From Paenibacillus sp. BSR1-1 (GTDB taxonomy: Bacteria > Bacillota > Bacilli > Bacillales > Cytobacillaceae): a DNA stretch of 64,000 bases. Of this stretch, positions 46,158 to 55,436 are shown piece by piece. The stretch is from NCBI RefSeq assembly GCF_030403775.1, contig NZ_JAQMWQ010000001.1, positions 372,001-436,000 on the forward strand, read 5' to 3'. The stretch's first letter is position 1. Each line of letters starts with the position of its first letter. A program made the position numbers and the translations under genes. Under the pieces are notes generated by a model. It was not told where the DNA came from, searched no databases, and worked only from the letters and a program-made list of their open reading frames with translations.

Positions 46158-47479
46158 CAACAGTGAAAGAAAGAGAAATCCTTCAAGAAAAATTTAAGGA
46201 ACAAATGAATGAAGATGAGTTACTAAATTGTATGCGGTGTGGATTTTGTTTACCTTCATGCCCGACCTATATAGAATCAGGCTATAAAGAGTCTCACTCA
46301 CCAAGGGGAAGAATTGCCTTAATGAAGGCCGTTGTTGATGGATTAATTGAACCGGATGAGGACTTTGAACGGTCACTTGAACTCTGCCTCGGCTGTAGAG
46401 CCTGCGAACCAGTTTGTCCTTCCGGTGTAAAATATGGGCATCTACTAGAGGATGCACGGGATGTCATCAACCAAAACAAAAAATTTTCCATGCCAGCTAG
46501 AATAGTCCGAAAAACGGTATTTGAAGGCTTATTCCCTCATCCAAATCGAATGAAAAATTTAACTGGCTTAATTGGATTTTATCAACGCTCAGGCATTCAA
46601 ACGATTGCTAGAAAAATTGGCTTTTTAGGATTATTGCCGGAAAATTTAGTAACAATGGAAAAGGTACTCCCCAAAGTGCCGACGATGAAGGAAATGAAAA
46701 ATCGTCCAGAATACCTGCCCTCAATCGGAACCAAAAAGCATCGCGTGGCATTCTTTAGCGGCTGCTTAATGGATACTATGTTTATGAAAACAAATGATGC
46801 CACATGCAAATTATTACAAATAACGGGATGCGATATTGTCATCCCGCCAAATCAAACCTGTTGTGGTGCCCTTCATGGACATAGCGGTGAAAAACAATCC
46901 GCAAAGGATTTGGCCAAAAGAAATATTCAAGCATTCGATGAATTGAATGTTGACTTTATTATTACGAATGCGGGCGGATGCGGTGCCTTCTTAATTGACT
47001 ATGATCATTTGTTAAAGGACGAACCTGAATGGAGTGCCCGCGCAAAATTATTCGTCGAAAAAATTAAAGACATATCGGAAATTTTAGTGTCAGTTGGTTT
47101 TCATCAAAAGGTAAAATTAGAACTACCTAAGCAAATTATTACCTACCAAGATTCATGTCACCTGAGAAATGTCATGAAAACTGCTTCTGCCCCTAGAACA
47201 CTGTTAAAGTCCATAAAAGGGGTTGAATATGTGGAAATGAAAGATGCGGATCGCTGCTGTGGGTCTGCTGGAATTTATAATATAATCGAATCGGAAATGT
47301 CAATGAAGTTGCTGGATAATAAAATGATTCAAGCGAAAAATACTCAGGCCGCAACTATTGTCACTGCAAACCCTGGTTGCTTATTACAAATGATGGTTGG
47401 AATCGAACGTGAAGGGCTCTCCGTTAAGATGAGAGGAATCCATATTGTTGACCTCTTATTAGAAGCAATAAATGATTAA
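46154..47479 (+). CDS. glcF: Glycolate oxidase iron-sulfur subunit GlcF
   Basis: A 441-residue electron-transfer subunit. Two ferredoxin motifs occur near the N-terminus, C-M-R-C-G-F-C-L-P-S-C-P (about 28-39) and C-L-G-C-R-A-C-E-P-V-C-P (about 79-90). Two CCG domains follow (N-Q-T-C-C-G-A-L-H and D-R-C-C-G-S-A-G). It passes electrons from GlcD to the membrane quinone pool. Confidence 0.95.
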   Translation: MTTVKEREILQEKFKEQMNEDELLNCMRCGFCLPSCPTYIESGYKESHSPRGRIALMKAVVDGLIEPDEDFERSLELCLGCRACEPVCPSGVKYGHLLEDARDVINQNKKFSMPARIVRKTVFEGLFPHPNRMKNLTGLIGFYQRSGIQTIARKIGFLGLLPENLVTMEKVLPKVPTMKEMKNRPEYLPSIGTKKHRVAFFSGCLMDTMFMKTNDATCKLLQITGCDIVIPPNQTCCGALHGHSGEKQSAKDLAKRNIQAFDELNVDFIITNAGGCGAFLIDYDHLLKDEPEWSARAKLFVEKIKDISEILVSVGFHQKVKLELPKQIITYQDSCHLRNVMKTASAPRTLLKSIKGVEYVEMKDADRCCGSAGIYNIIESEMSMKLLDNKMIQAKNTQAATIVTANPGCLLQMMVGIEREGLSVKMRGIHIVDLLLEAIND

Positions 47480-47592
47480 AATAAACAAGTATTCCATATC
47501 CGAAAAACATTACCACTCATGAAAACAAGGAAGCAAATAAATAATATTGCTACAGAGATAAAAATCTCTGAGATAAAAAGGAGTTGAATGAG

Positions 47593-47796
47593 ATGGCTAA
47601 TAGCAGCAATAAATTATTAGTGCCTGGAATTGAGCAGTACTTGGATCAGGTCAAATATGAAATTGCCCAGGAATTTGGAGTTAATTTAGGTTCAGATACA
47701 GTCTCTAGAGCCAATGGTTCTGTTGGCGGCGAAATTACAAAAAGACTTGTGCAACAAGCTCAAGCCCAATTATCGGGTAATTTAACAAACCAATAA
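47593..47796 (+). CDS. Alpha/beta-type small acid-soluble spore protein
   Basis: A 67-residue SASP that coats and protects spore DNA. It has the germination-protease region [10 protein letters not shown] (21-30), the invariant glycines of [15 protein letters not shown], and a Gln-rich tail. AAAGGAG precedes the ATG at 47593. Expression under sigma-G is expected from the family; I could not place a convincing sigma-G promoter. Confidence 0.95.
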   Translation: MANSSNKLLVPGIEQYLDQVKYEIAQEFGVNLGSDTVSRANGSVGGEITKRLVQQAQAQLSGNLTNQ

Positions 47797-47810
47797 TTTC
47801 ATACCATGGA

Positions 47811-47838
47811 AAAAAGTCCGGGGTTATCCCGGACTTCT
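47811..47838. terminator. Bidirectional terminator between SASP gene and rsgI
   Basis: Stem AAGTCCGGG / CCCGGACTT with A- and T-rich flanks, between convergent genes. Confidence 0.85.
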
Positions 47839-47840
47839 AT

Positions 47841-48944
47841 TTATTTAATCAAACCATTTAAATTTACTTCAAGATTTACCTCTTTATCATCTAAATTGAC
47901 ATTAAGGTGTACTTTGGCATTTCCATTCTTTTTTTCATTATTTTTGATTTTATTTTTTTGAGACGGGTTTTCCTTTGGAACCGATTGTTTTTTTGTCTGC
48001 CCGTAATTCTGTTTTTTTGTTTGCCCGTCGTAATTCTGCTTAATTTTTTCCTCTTCCATCTTTTTTAATTGTCCAGGAGGAATTGAGTTACCGCCAACTC
48101 GGTTATTTTTATTTTCTGAACCTCTGTTATTAATAGTAGTGTTTTCGGTTTGTTTTTTTATTTGACTAGGTGGCCCTGTTGGGTCTGTTTTTTCTATTTT
48201 TTCTGTTTTTTCTGACGGGGTCGGAAGGACAGGATTATTTTCTTTATTATTTACATTTGTTTTCAAATTTTCTTTGTCCTTGTTGGTCATGCTTTTCCCT
48301 GTTGTTAATCCGTGTTTATGTGCTTTTTTCAAATCTTCTTTTGTTCCTTCAACAACAGTAAGCTCATGATGCTGTCTTTTAACAGTTGATTTGATATCCT
48401 TGATATTTTTTTGAAGTTTTTCTTCTGCAGTCTTTTCCAGATGTTTGGTTCGAACAGCTGAGAGGATAATTTTTTCATTATTATTCAAATATCCTTCATC
48501 TTTCATTTCGGCTAGAATTGCTTTAGTTACGTCAGAAACGTTTTGCTTTTCCCAATCATCCAACTCTGAAATAACTTTTTTTCCTTCTTTATTATATCCA
48601 GTTAATTTAACAACCTGCGATTTTTTATTGACAACAAGCTCAATGCTCGGATTTACATCAATAGACATATAAGCATATGCTTTATTATCTTGGTACATTG
48701 GGATAATTACCCCGCCTAGGATAATAATGAACGACATTGCCGCAGCCCATACAGATTTTTGTCTTAAAAAATTTTTCGCTCCATGAAATGATAGATTAGT
48801 TCTACTACTTTCAAAGGGAAAAAAATGTATTTCTTCCCCAATTGAATATGTCTGGTCTTGCTTTCGGGCACGCAAAAATTCACCTTCAGGGGTTAAAAGT
48901 GTTAGAAATCCGTTATCAATTTTCATTACTATTCCCTTTTTCAT
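47841..48944 (-). CDS. rsgI: Anti-sigma-I factor RsgI
   Basis: A 367-residue membrane protein. A cytoplasmic RsgI N-domain (1-50) binds SigI, and one transmembrane helix lies near 66-84. Next is a conserved extracytoplasmic part (Y-M-S-I-D-V-N-P-S-I-E-L-V-V-N-K). A long tail (about 210-345), rich in Asn, Lys, Gln and Pro, has near-repeats of G-Q-T-K-K-Q. In B. subtilis RsgI controls the heat- and envelope-responsive SigI. It overlaps sigI by 4 nt. Confidence 0.92.
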   Translation of the reverse strand: MKKGIVMKIDNGFLTLLTPEGEFLRARKQDQTYSIGEEIHFFPFESSRTNLSFHGAKNFLRQKSVWAAAMSFIIILGGVIIPMYQDNKAYAYMSIDVNPSIELVVNKKSQVVKLTGYNKEGKKVISELDDWEKQNVSDVTKAILAEMKDEGYLNNNEKIILSAVRTKHLEKTAEEKLQKNIKDIKSTVKRQHHELTVVEGTKEDLKKAHKHGLTTGKSMTNKDKENLKTNVNNKENNPVLPTPSEKTEKIEKTDPTGPPSQIKKQTENTTINNRGSENKNNRVGGNSIPPGQLKKMEEEKIKQNYDGQTKKQNYGQTKKQSVPKENPSQKNKIKNNEKKNGNAKVHLNVNLDDKEVNLEVNLNGLIK

Positions 48945-49687
48945 TCCTCTAGCACCCCCTTTAAATAATCTTTTAAATAAACATAATCACTCGATAAAAT
49001 CAGAGCAATCGCAATAATGTATTTTCGATTTCGTTCAATCGTCTTTCTGCTGACATTTACCATCTTTTCTAGCTGCTTAATAGGAAGGCGTTTTTTTTCA
49101 AATAACAAATCCTTCAATTCTTGATTCTCAATCAGCATTTTGGCTGCATAAATGGCGTTTTCCCTCGCATCAGCATGCTTTGGAGAATTCTCAACCAAAT
49201 CGCTGAAATTTAAATCAAATGTATTTAATAAGGTTTGAAATTGTATAATTTCATCTTTCCTGAGCTGTTCATCATTTTTTTTATGAAAGTCATCAAGAGA
49301 AAGTTCATTTACAATCACAGTACCAGGTGACTCTTCTTCATTTGATGCATTAGTTAAGTCAATACTAATATGTTGGTTTTTAGTCTGTTTACGGATATAA
49401 TCAATAACTCTTCTTTTGATAATGACCTCTGAAAAGCTTAATAGTGAGCTCCCACGTTCGGGTGAATATTTTTCAATCGCTTCATTAAATGCGATAAGAC
49501 CAATACTAAATTCATCATCGGATTCATATATATATCGTCTGCAAACGGAAGATACTGTTTTTGCAATAAAAGGTTTATAGGCATCGATTATTTCATTAAT
49601 TAAAGATTTATCACCTTGTTGAATTAAGGTGACCGTTTCTTCTAACGTTCTTTTTTTCTTTTTGGTCATAAACAATAAACTTAGCAT
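48941..49687 (-). CDS. sigI: RNA polymerase sigma factor SigI
   Basis: A 248-residue sigma-70-type factor of the SigI group. Region 2 is in D-D-E-F-S-I-G-L-I-A-F-N-E-A-I-E-K-Y and I-I-K-R-R-V-I-D-Y-I-R. The C-terminal helix-turn-helix is R-L-P-I-K-Q-L-E-K-M-V-N-V-S-R-K-T-I-E-R. It is the first gene of sigI-rsgI. AGGTGAG fixes the ATG at 49687. Two terminator-like hairpins lie between this gene and the next gene upstream. Confidence 0.94.
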   Translation of the reverse strand: MLSLLFMTKKKKRTLEETVTLIQQGDKSLINEIIDAYKPFIAKTVSSVCRRYIYESDDEFSIGLIAFNEAIEKYSPERGSSLLSFSEVIIKRRVIDYIRKQTKNQHISIDLTNASNEEESPGTVIVNELSLDDFHKKNDEQLRKDEIIQFQTLLNTFDLNFSDLVENSPKHADARENAIYAAKMLIENQELKDLLFEKKRLPIKQLEKMVNVSRKTIERNRKYIIAIALILSSDYVYLKDYLKGVLEE

Positions 49688-49757
49688 TTGCTCACCTCTA
49701 TTCGACCAATTATAACATACGAATGTTACTTTTGGACTTTATGTGGGCAAAGCATTT

Positions 49758-49793
49758 TCCAAAAAAGATAGACCCCAAGAATGGCTATCTTTT
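49758..49793 (-). terminator. Hairpin with T tail in the sigI leader
   Basis: Stem AAAGATAG / CTATCTTT with six or more T residues on the minus strand, 70 nt before sigI. It is either a second terminator of the upstream gene or an attenuator in the sigI leader. Confidence 0.55.
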
Positions 49794-49893
49794 CTTGTTT
49801 ATTATTTAAAAAAATTTGCGATCGCTATTTTCATTAAATAATTACGTTTCATATGAAGGTGTTTCTGGGGGTTATCGGAAAGTTTTTTTTCCC

Positions 49894-49936
49894 AATAAAA
49901 AAGCATCAAATCAATACATGATTTGATGCTTTTTAT
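49894..49936 (-). terminator. Terminator after the 155-residue membrane protein gene
   Basis: Perfect 16-bp stem AAAAAGCATCAAATCA / TGATTTGATGCTTTTT overlapping the stop codon of the gene. Confidence 0.85.
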
Positions 49937-50400
49937 TGCTTATGAAATTTAACAGATAACAAAAGTTTTATTAAGAAGCCAATTAGCAGCCCTGGGATTA
50001 AAAATAACATGGGTAAAAAAACTGGTCCAGGGTGCACTTGAAATAGTGAAATCTTTGGAGATAACATCAAGCCTACAGTAACAAAATAGGCACCGAATAC
50101 AAACGGTAAATAGGAGTGTTTCTCATTTTCTGGCATGGCCGAACGATAGCCATCCCAAAGGGAAAACATATAAACACATGGGTAAAACATGAGCCATTGA
50201 TAATTGGTGACCGACTCAGCTTTTTCTATTTCGCCTAAGAAACTGTACATAATGGCTTGATTAAAATTACTATTCACATTCATGATAAATTCTAATGCTA
50301 CAAACAATATACCCTTAATATACTGTCTCATTAACAGTTGGCTAAATCCTGGAAATGCAATATTCCATAACACTGTTTCCAATTTATTCATCTTTTTCAT
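49933..50400 (-). CDS. Hypothetical membrane protein (155 aa)
   Basis: A 155-residue protein with three or four hydrophobic segments (about 26-42, 68-82, 97-115, 122-148). I do not recognise a family with confidence. W-N-I-A-F-P-G-F-S-Q-L-L and F-S-L-W-D-G-Y-R are notable short motifs. It stands alone between the sigI operon and the aldehyde dehydrogenase pair. Confidence 0.65.
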   Translation of the reverse strand: MKKMNKLETVLWNIAFPGFSQLLMRQYIKGILFVALEFIMNVNSNFNQAIMYSFLGEIEKAESVTNYQWLMFYPCVYMFSLWDGYRSAMPENEKHSYLPFVFGAYFVTVGLMLSPKISLFQVHPGPVFLPMLFLIPGLLIGFLIKLLLSVKFHKQ

Positions 50401-50505
50401 GGTACGATCCCGCTTCTTCTAGGCATTATTTAAAATTCAAAACACTTTAATTTAGTCTATCCAGTCTCATGCTAAAATAACGGTGCCCATTGAAATTTCC
50501 CAAGT

Positions 50506-52044
50506 TTAACTTTTCTTTAAAATACTTAAATAACTTTTGGCAAATTGCAGCCAATTTCGTTTAGCTTTAAAGTAACTTTTAAAAAGAGTGAGAAACATTG
50601 GGTACTTATCTTCATAGGGGTACCAATGAATTTCGGTCTTCTTCCGTCCTCGGTCCTCAACAATTGATTTTTCATGACAAAAGATTTTCAGACCAGCATC
50701 CCCATGATATCTTCCTATGCCGCTTTGCTTTGTACCTCCGAACGGGAGACCATGATTGGCAACTGAAATGATGGCATCATTAATTACCACCGCCCCTGAA
50801 ATAAGCTTCGAGGCTACTCTGCGTGCCTTTTGAATATCTTTTGACCAAACACTTGCATTTAATCCGTAAACTGTATCGTTTGAAAGCCTAATTGCCTCTT
50901 CCTCTGTTTCAAAAGGAATGATAGGGAGAATAGGTCCAAACGACTCTTCTTGAATAATTTTCATCCGGTGATTGACGTTTGTTACCACCGTTAATGGCAA
51001 AAACATCCCATTTTGCCATTCCTCAGGAGGGACTCCCGTTTCCAGGACAGCCCCCTTGCCCAGGGCATCCTCCAGCTGATCCTTTACAATTTGAACTTGT
51101 GCTGGAAACGTCATAGAGCCTACATCTGCATTTCGATCTGTTCCTTGTCGTAGTTCTGAAATTTCCTTTTTCAATAAAGAAATGAATTTCGAATACACTT
51201 CTTTTTCTACATATAGTCTTTCTGCACTCATACAAACTTGACCGCTATTGGTAAAAGCAGCCCATGCAGCCCCTTTTGCTGCTCTCTCTAAATGAGCGTC
51301 CTTAAATACTATCATCGGATCCTTGCCGCCAAGTTCAAGTGTCGTTGGAATCAATTCCTTTGCGGCAGCTTCCTGAATGATTTTACCCGTTCTGACAGAT
51401 CCCGTAAAAAAGATATAATCAGGCCTGCCTTTTGTAAATGCCGCCCCAACCTCTTTTCCCCCATGAGCTATTTGGACGACTCCCTCTGGAAATCCGGCTT
51501 TACGAAATAAATCCTCAATGCATTTCCCAACCAGCGGTGTAACTTCTGATGGTTTTAATATAACTGTATTCCCTGATGCAAGCGCACTAATCATGGGTAC
51601 CATCGCAAGCTGTAAAGGATAATTCCATGGCGAAATAACGAGTACGATTCCTCGTGGCATATATTCAATATAGGATCTTTTGCCAATTAATAATATGGGA
51701 GTTGTCACTTTCTTTCGATTTAAGATATTTTCTGCATGCTTGCAAATATGATCAATGCTATCTAAGGTTGGCATGATATCTGCGATAAGAGCCTCCGTTA
51801 CAACCTTACCGGTGTCAGCAGCAATAATGTCTGCCACTACTTCCATCTCTTCAACCATTATTTCTTTCAGTTTTTTTAAATACTTTAGCCGTTCCCCTAT
51901 TTGCAGCTTACTCCATACTTGAAAAGCAGTCCGTCCTTTATGATAAATAGAGCCTACTTGACTTACAGGAGTTTCCTCAATCTCGCCTATTTGCTCACCT
52001 GTTGCAGGAGCAATAACTTTTAGTTTTTCATGAACCGCATCCAT
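50506..52044 (-). CDS. Aldehyde dehydrogenase family protein with C-terminal tail
   Basis: A 512-residue NAD(P)-dependent aldehyde dehydrogenase. The general base is E237 (L-E-L-G-G-K-D-P) and the catalytic thiol C271 (N-S-G-Q-V-C-M-S). S-P-W-N-Y-P-L is near 138. Beyond the usual end (about 460) is an aromatic/basic tail (Y-P-M-F-L-T-L-F-K-S-Y-F-K-A-K-R) that could touch the membrane. This architecture recalls fatty-aldehyde dehydrogenases. It lies 15 nt after the acyl-reductase-like gene, so the two probably share substrates. Confidence 0.88.
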   Translation of the reverse strand: MDAVHEKLKVIAPATGEQIGEIEETPVSQVGSIYHKGRTAFQVWSKLQIGERLKYLKKLKEIMVEEMEVVADIIAADTGKVVTEALIADIMPTLDSIDHICKHAENILNRKKVTTPILLIGKRSYIEYMPRGIVLVISPWNYPLQLAMVPMISALASGNTVILKPSEVTPLVGKCIEDLFRKAGFPEGVVQIAHGGKEVGAAFTKGRPDYIFFTGSVRTGKIIQEAAAKELIPTTLELGGKDPMIVFKDAHLERAAKGAAWAAFTNSGQVCMSAERLYVEKEVYSKFISLLKKEISELRQGTDRNADVGSMTFPAQVQIVKDQLEDALGKGAVLETGVPPEEWQNGMFLPLTVVTNVNHRMKIIQEESFGPILPIIPFETEEEAIRLSNDTVYGLNASVWSKDIQKARRVASKLISGAVVINDAIISVANHGLPFGGTKQSGIGRYHGDAGLKIFCHEKSIVEDRGRKKTEIHWYPYEDKYPMFLTLFKSYFKAKRNWLQFAKSYLSILKKS

Positions 52045-52059
52045 GAACCTTCACCCTTT

Positions 52060-53157
52060 TTATAAGATATTTATATGATAGCTTGGGTTATCTTTTTGCC
52101 TTAAATAAAAGCTTGCCATTGGTTTTATTCCCTCTCTAAAATCGGGGCATATGATTCCAGAATCCTTTAAATCATTTTGAGCTTGGGTGTTGTCAAAATT
52201 GCCCTTCCAAGTAAAATAATCTAAAGCTTCTTTTTCTACGCCAAGATATTTCCTTATTGGTTTTATGGAAAGAAACCATTTACCAAGAGTTAAAGGGATC
52301 GATCCTTTTGGCTGTTTATTCAGAAGCTCCTGCATAATAATTTCATATAACTCTGATGCACGATAAGGTCGAGGATCCGTTAAATGGTATGTTTTACCCG
52401 CAGCCTTTTCTAAGAAGCTGAGATACGCAGTTGCTTGTATAATATAGTCGACAGGGACAAGATTGACAAATGCTTCACCTTTTCCTAAGCGCGGTATAAT
52501 AGGTAAAAATTTTAGCCGCTCTAAAAAGTTCATGATAAAATAAGGCCCGTCAAATTTAATTGTCTCACCGGTATGAGAATGTCCTTTGACAATACCTGGG
52601 CGGATAATTGTGACTGGTACATCTTTTTTTATTCCTTCTACCAATACTTCAGCTTCAAATTTCGTTTCTTCATAATGATTTTTAAAGCGTGCTGGCCTGA
52701 TTAGTTCCGTTTCATAAAGAGTACCCTCTCGTACTCCAACGACATAGGCAGTACTAAAATAGATATATCTTTTTACATTAGGCAGCCCTCTTATCCATTC
52801 ATTTACATTTGCTGTCCCGTAAACGTTTACTTTATAAGCAATATCCCGGGGAACTGCCAGGTCATAAATAGCAGCTAAATGGAACACATGGGTAATCTTT
52901 TCCTTTAAATTTACCACTTCTTCAGGATTATTCAACAATTCAGATCTTGTAATGTCACCCTCGATTATCGTGAAAGAACTATCTGAAAGTCCAAGCTCTG
53001 ATAGAATCTTTTTTCGTTCAATTTCTGCTTTATCGGCCATACCTGGCAGTATTAGTGCGAAAACATGGCCCTGATAATTATTTTTCTTCCATACTTCCCG
53101 AATTAGTTGATTACAAATAAAGCCTGGAAAACCAGTGAAAAAATACCCTTTTTCCAA
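52060..53157 (-). CDS. Extended SDR, fatty acyl/thioester reductase-like
   Basis: A 365-residue extended short-chain dehydrogenase. The nucleotide motif is T-G-F-P-G-F-I near residue 8-14, the active site Y-E-E-T-K (about 172-176) follows a S-T-A-Y region, and H-L-A-A-I-Y-D-L resembles NAD_binding_4 reductases. Similar proteins reduce acyl-CoA or acyl-carrier thioesters to aldehyde or alcohol. The pairing with an aldehyde dehydrogenase suggests long-chain aldehyde metabolism; this is inference. GGGGGAGA precedes the ATG. Confidence 0.78.
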   Translation of the reverse strand: MEKGYFFTGFPGFICNQLIREVWKKNNYQGHVFALILPGMADKAEIERKKILSELGLSDSSFTIIEGDITRSELLNNPEEVVNLKEKITHVFHLAAIYDLAVPRDIAYKVNVYGTANVNEWIRGLPNVKRYIYFSTAYVVGVREGTLYETELIRPARFKNHYEETKFEAEVLVEGIKKDVPVTIIRPGIVKGHSHTGETIKFDGPYFIMNFLERLKFLPIIPRLGKGEAFVNLVPVDYIIQATAYLSFLEKAAGKTYHLTDPRPYRASELYEIIMQELLNKQPKGSIPLTLGKWFLSIKPIRKYLGVEKEALDYFTWKGNFDNTQAQNDLKDSGIICPDFREGIKPMASFYLRQKDNPSYHINIL

Positions 53158-53262
53158 TATATCTCCCCCTTAAAAAATTACCGATAATTGTTTTCATTGT
53201 AATTTTTTCCAAAAAGCTTCGTCTATAGGAAATTAGTTCGAATTTTCATAATATTCATTAGA

Positions 53263-53289
53263 ATAAAAACGGCGGGATAATTCCCGCCT
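53263..53289 (-). terminator. Terminator after prfC
   Basis: Perfect stem GGCGGGA / TCCCGCC followed on the minus strand by TTTTTATTC. Confidence 0.85.
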
Positions 53290-53296
53290 TCGTGGT

Positions 53297-54877
53297 TTAT
53301 TCATTTTGATCCATTGGATTATATAGCTTAACATTTGGATTTTTTTCTTGGAACCATCTGAGGGCGAAATCGTTTTCGAATAAAAACACATAATGGTCGT
53401 AACGATCCTTTACCAGTAGGCTTCGCGAACTTGAAAGGTTTTCATCTACTTCATTATTTTCCACCCACCGAGCAATCTTAGAACCGATACGCTCCATTAA
53501 AACTTCAGCATTATATTCATTTCTCATCCTATGTTCGAATACTTCAAACTGAAGCTGGCCGACTGCCCCTAATAAATACTCCTCCATCCTTACGGATTTA
53601 AACAGCTGAATAGCACCTTCTTGAACGAGCTGCTGAATTCCTTTATAGAAGGATTTTTGCTTCATGACGTTCTTAGCAGAAACCTTCACGTATAATTCCG
53701 GAGTAAACTGAGGTAATCTTTCATATTGAAAATCGTCTTTACCAGTGGTAAGGGTATCACCAATTTGATAAGTACCGGTGTCATAAAGACCAATAATATC
53801 GCCGCTGACAGCTTCGTCTACCGTATTTCGTTCTTCTGCCATAAACGAAGTGGATTGGGAAAGCTTTAATTGTTTACCTAATCTTGGTATATTAACCGTC
53901 ATCCCGCGTTCAAATTTTCCTGAGCAAACGCGAATAAATGCAATTCGGTCCCGATGAGCAGGATTCATATTGGCTTGAATTTTAAAAACAAAGCCAGAAA
54001 ACTGTTCTCCCAATGGATCGATTTCACCAGCAGATGAATTTCTAGCCTTGGGAGGTGGAGCAAACTTCAGGTAGGACTCCAGGAATGTCTGAACTCCAAA
54101 ATTCGTTAACGCACTACCAAAGAAAACAGGTGTTAACGTACCCGCTGCTACTTTGTCCGCCGAAAAGTCATTCCCTGCTTCATTCAAGAGCATAATCTCA
54201 TCTAATGTTTGATCATAAAGACCTGAGCTTTTTATTGGATGGTCGCCTTCAATTTCTCCCTCTTCATTTAAAGGGATAAATCGGTCTTCTTCACTCACCC
54301 GAAATTGCTCAACACGATTATTAAAACGGTCATAAATACCGAGGAATTCTTTCCCCATACCAATAGGCCAGTTCATGGGATATGACTCTATTCCGAGAAC
54401 CTCTTCAAGTTCGGCCAGCAATTCAAGCGGTGCTTTCCCTTGCCGATCCAATTTATTCATAAATGTAAAAATCGGTATGCCGCGCATCCGGCACACTTTA
54501 AAAAGCTTGAGTGTTTGTTCCTCAATCCCTTTTGCTGAGTCGACAATCATTACGGCACTATCAACAGCCATTAAAGTTCTGTACGTATCTTCACTGAAAT
54601 CTTGGTGTCCCGGTGTATCCAAAATATTAACGCGGAATCCGTTATAATCAAATTGCATCACACTAGAGGTGACAGAAATTCCCCGCTGCTTTTCAATTTC
54701 CATCCAGTCACTTGTTGCAAATTTTCCAGTTTTCTTCGCCTTTACAGTTCCAGCGTCACGAATCGCTCCGCCAAATAATAATAGTTTTTCCGTTAGTGTT
54801 GTTTTTCCGGCATCTGGGTGGGAAATAATCGCAAATGTCCGGCGTGACAATACTTCTTGTTTAAAATTGTTACCCAT
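53297..54877 (-). CDS. prfC: Peptide chain release factor 3
   Basis: A 526-residue translational GTPase that recycles RF1/RF2 after termination. It has the P-loop H-P-D-A-G-K-T-T (about 20-27), G3 D-T-P-G-H-Q-D-F near 93 and G4 N-K-L-D near 148. The C-terminal RF3 domain ([14 protein letters not shown]) separates it from EF-G. RF3 is patchy in Bacillaceae (absent from B. subtilis), so its presence is a useful lineage marker. Confidence 0.96.
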   Translation of the reverse strand: MGNNFKQEVLSRRTFAIISHPDAGKTTLTEKLLLFGGAIRDAGTVKAKKTGKFATSDWMEIEKQRGISVTSSVMQFDYNGFRVNILDTPGHQDFSEDTYRTLMAVDSAVMIVDSAKGIEEQTLKLFKVCRMRGIPIFTFMNKLDRQGKAPLELLAELEEVLGIESYPMNWPIGMGKEFLGIYDRFNNRVEQFRVSEEDRFIPLNEEGEIEGDHPIKSSGLYDQTLDEIMLLNEAGNDFSADKVAAGTLTPVFFGSALTNFGVQTFLESYLKFAPPPKARNSSAGEIDPLGEQFSGFVFKIQANMNPAHRDRIAFIRVCSGKFERGMTVNIPRLGKQLKLSQSTSFMAEERNTVDEAVSGDIIGLYDTGTYQIGDTLTTGKDDFQYERLPQFTPELYVKVSAKNVMKQKSFYKGIQQLVQEGAIQLFKSVRMEEYLLGAVGQLQFEVFEHRMRNEYNAEVLMERIGSKIARWVENNEVDENLSSSRSLLVKDRYDHYVFLFENDFALRWFQEKNPNVKLYNPMDQNE

Positions 54878-55053
54878 CTTGTCTTCCTCTCTTTTGACAA
54901 TGAAAATTTTTGTCCATAACTTAAATCTTATCAGAGAAATTGTTACCTTTGCAATATTTCAATTTAGTATATGAAGTATTTCTTTTATCGAGTAACCGAA
55001 AAGACTATAATGTAATTATGTTCTTAATAGATAAAAATAGCTTAGGAGGCATT

Positions 55054-55314
55054 ATGGATATCACGAAGATTGACCAGCCAACCTTAGATTTAATGACAAA
55101 GGCTTTTGCAATTGTCCTTGAGCAAAATAAGGTGTCTTATAAAAAAATTGGGATTGTTGAAGAAGGCGATCAGCTATTATTTTTGTATGAAGGAAAAGAC
55201 GAAAAAGTTCATGTTTTCAAATGGAGCAAAGCATCCAGTGTCGGCGTTAGTATCGGAGTACTTGCCCAAAGCGTTTTAATGCCGATACTCCCACACCTCC
55301 GCTTATTATCATAA
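55054..55314 (+). CDS. Small hypothetical protein (86 aa)
   Basis: I do not recognise it. It is 86 residues, alpha/beta, with a hydrophobic end (G-V-S-I-G-V-L-A-Q-S-V-L-M-P) that may dip into the membrane. TTAGGAGG precedes the ATG at 55054, which is preferred over an upstream in-frame start. It has its own terminator and sits divergently from prfC. Confidence 0.65.
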   Translation: MDITKIDQPTLDLMTKAFAIVLEQNKVSYKKIGIVEEGDQLLFLYEGKDEKVHVFKWSKASSVGVSIGVLAQSVLMPILPHLRLLS

Positions 55315-55320
55315 CATCCA

Positions 55321-55360
55321 TAAAACACCAATCATTTAATAATGGCTGGTGTTTTTTTTC
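55321..55360 (+). terminator. Terminator after the 86-residue gene
   Basis: Stem AAACACCA...CATT / AATG...TGGTGTTT with eight T residues. Confidence 0.8.
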
Positions 55361-55436
55361 CCACCGATTCCCACATCCATTTTTCTGGAAATACCTTTAT
55401 AATAGAGAAGTACTCTGTTAAAGGAGATGAGGATTA

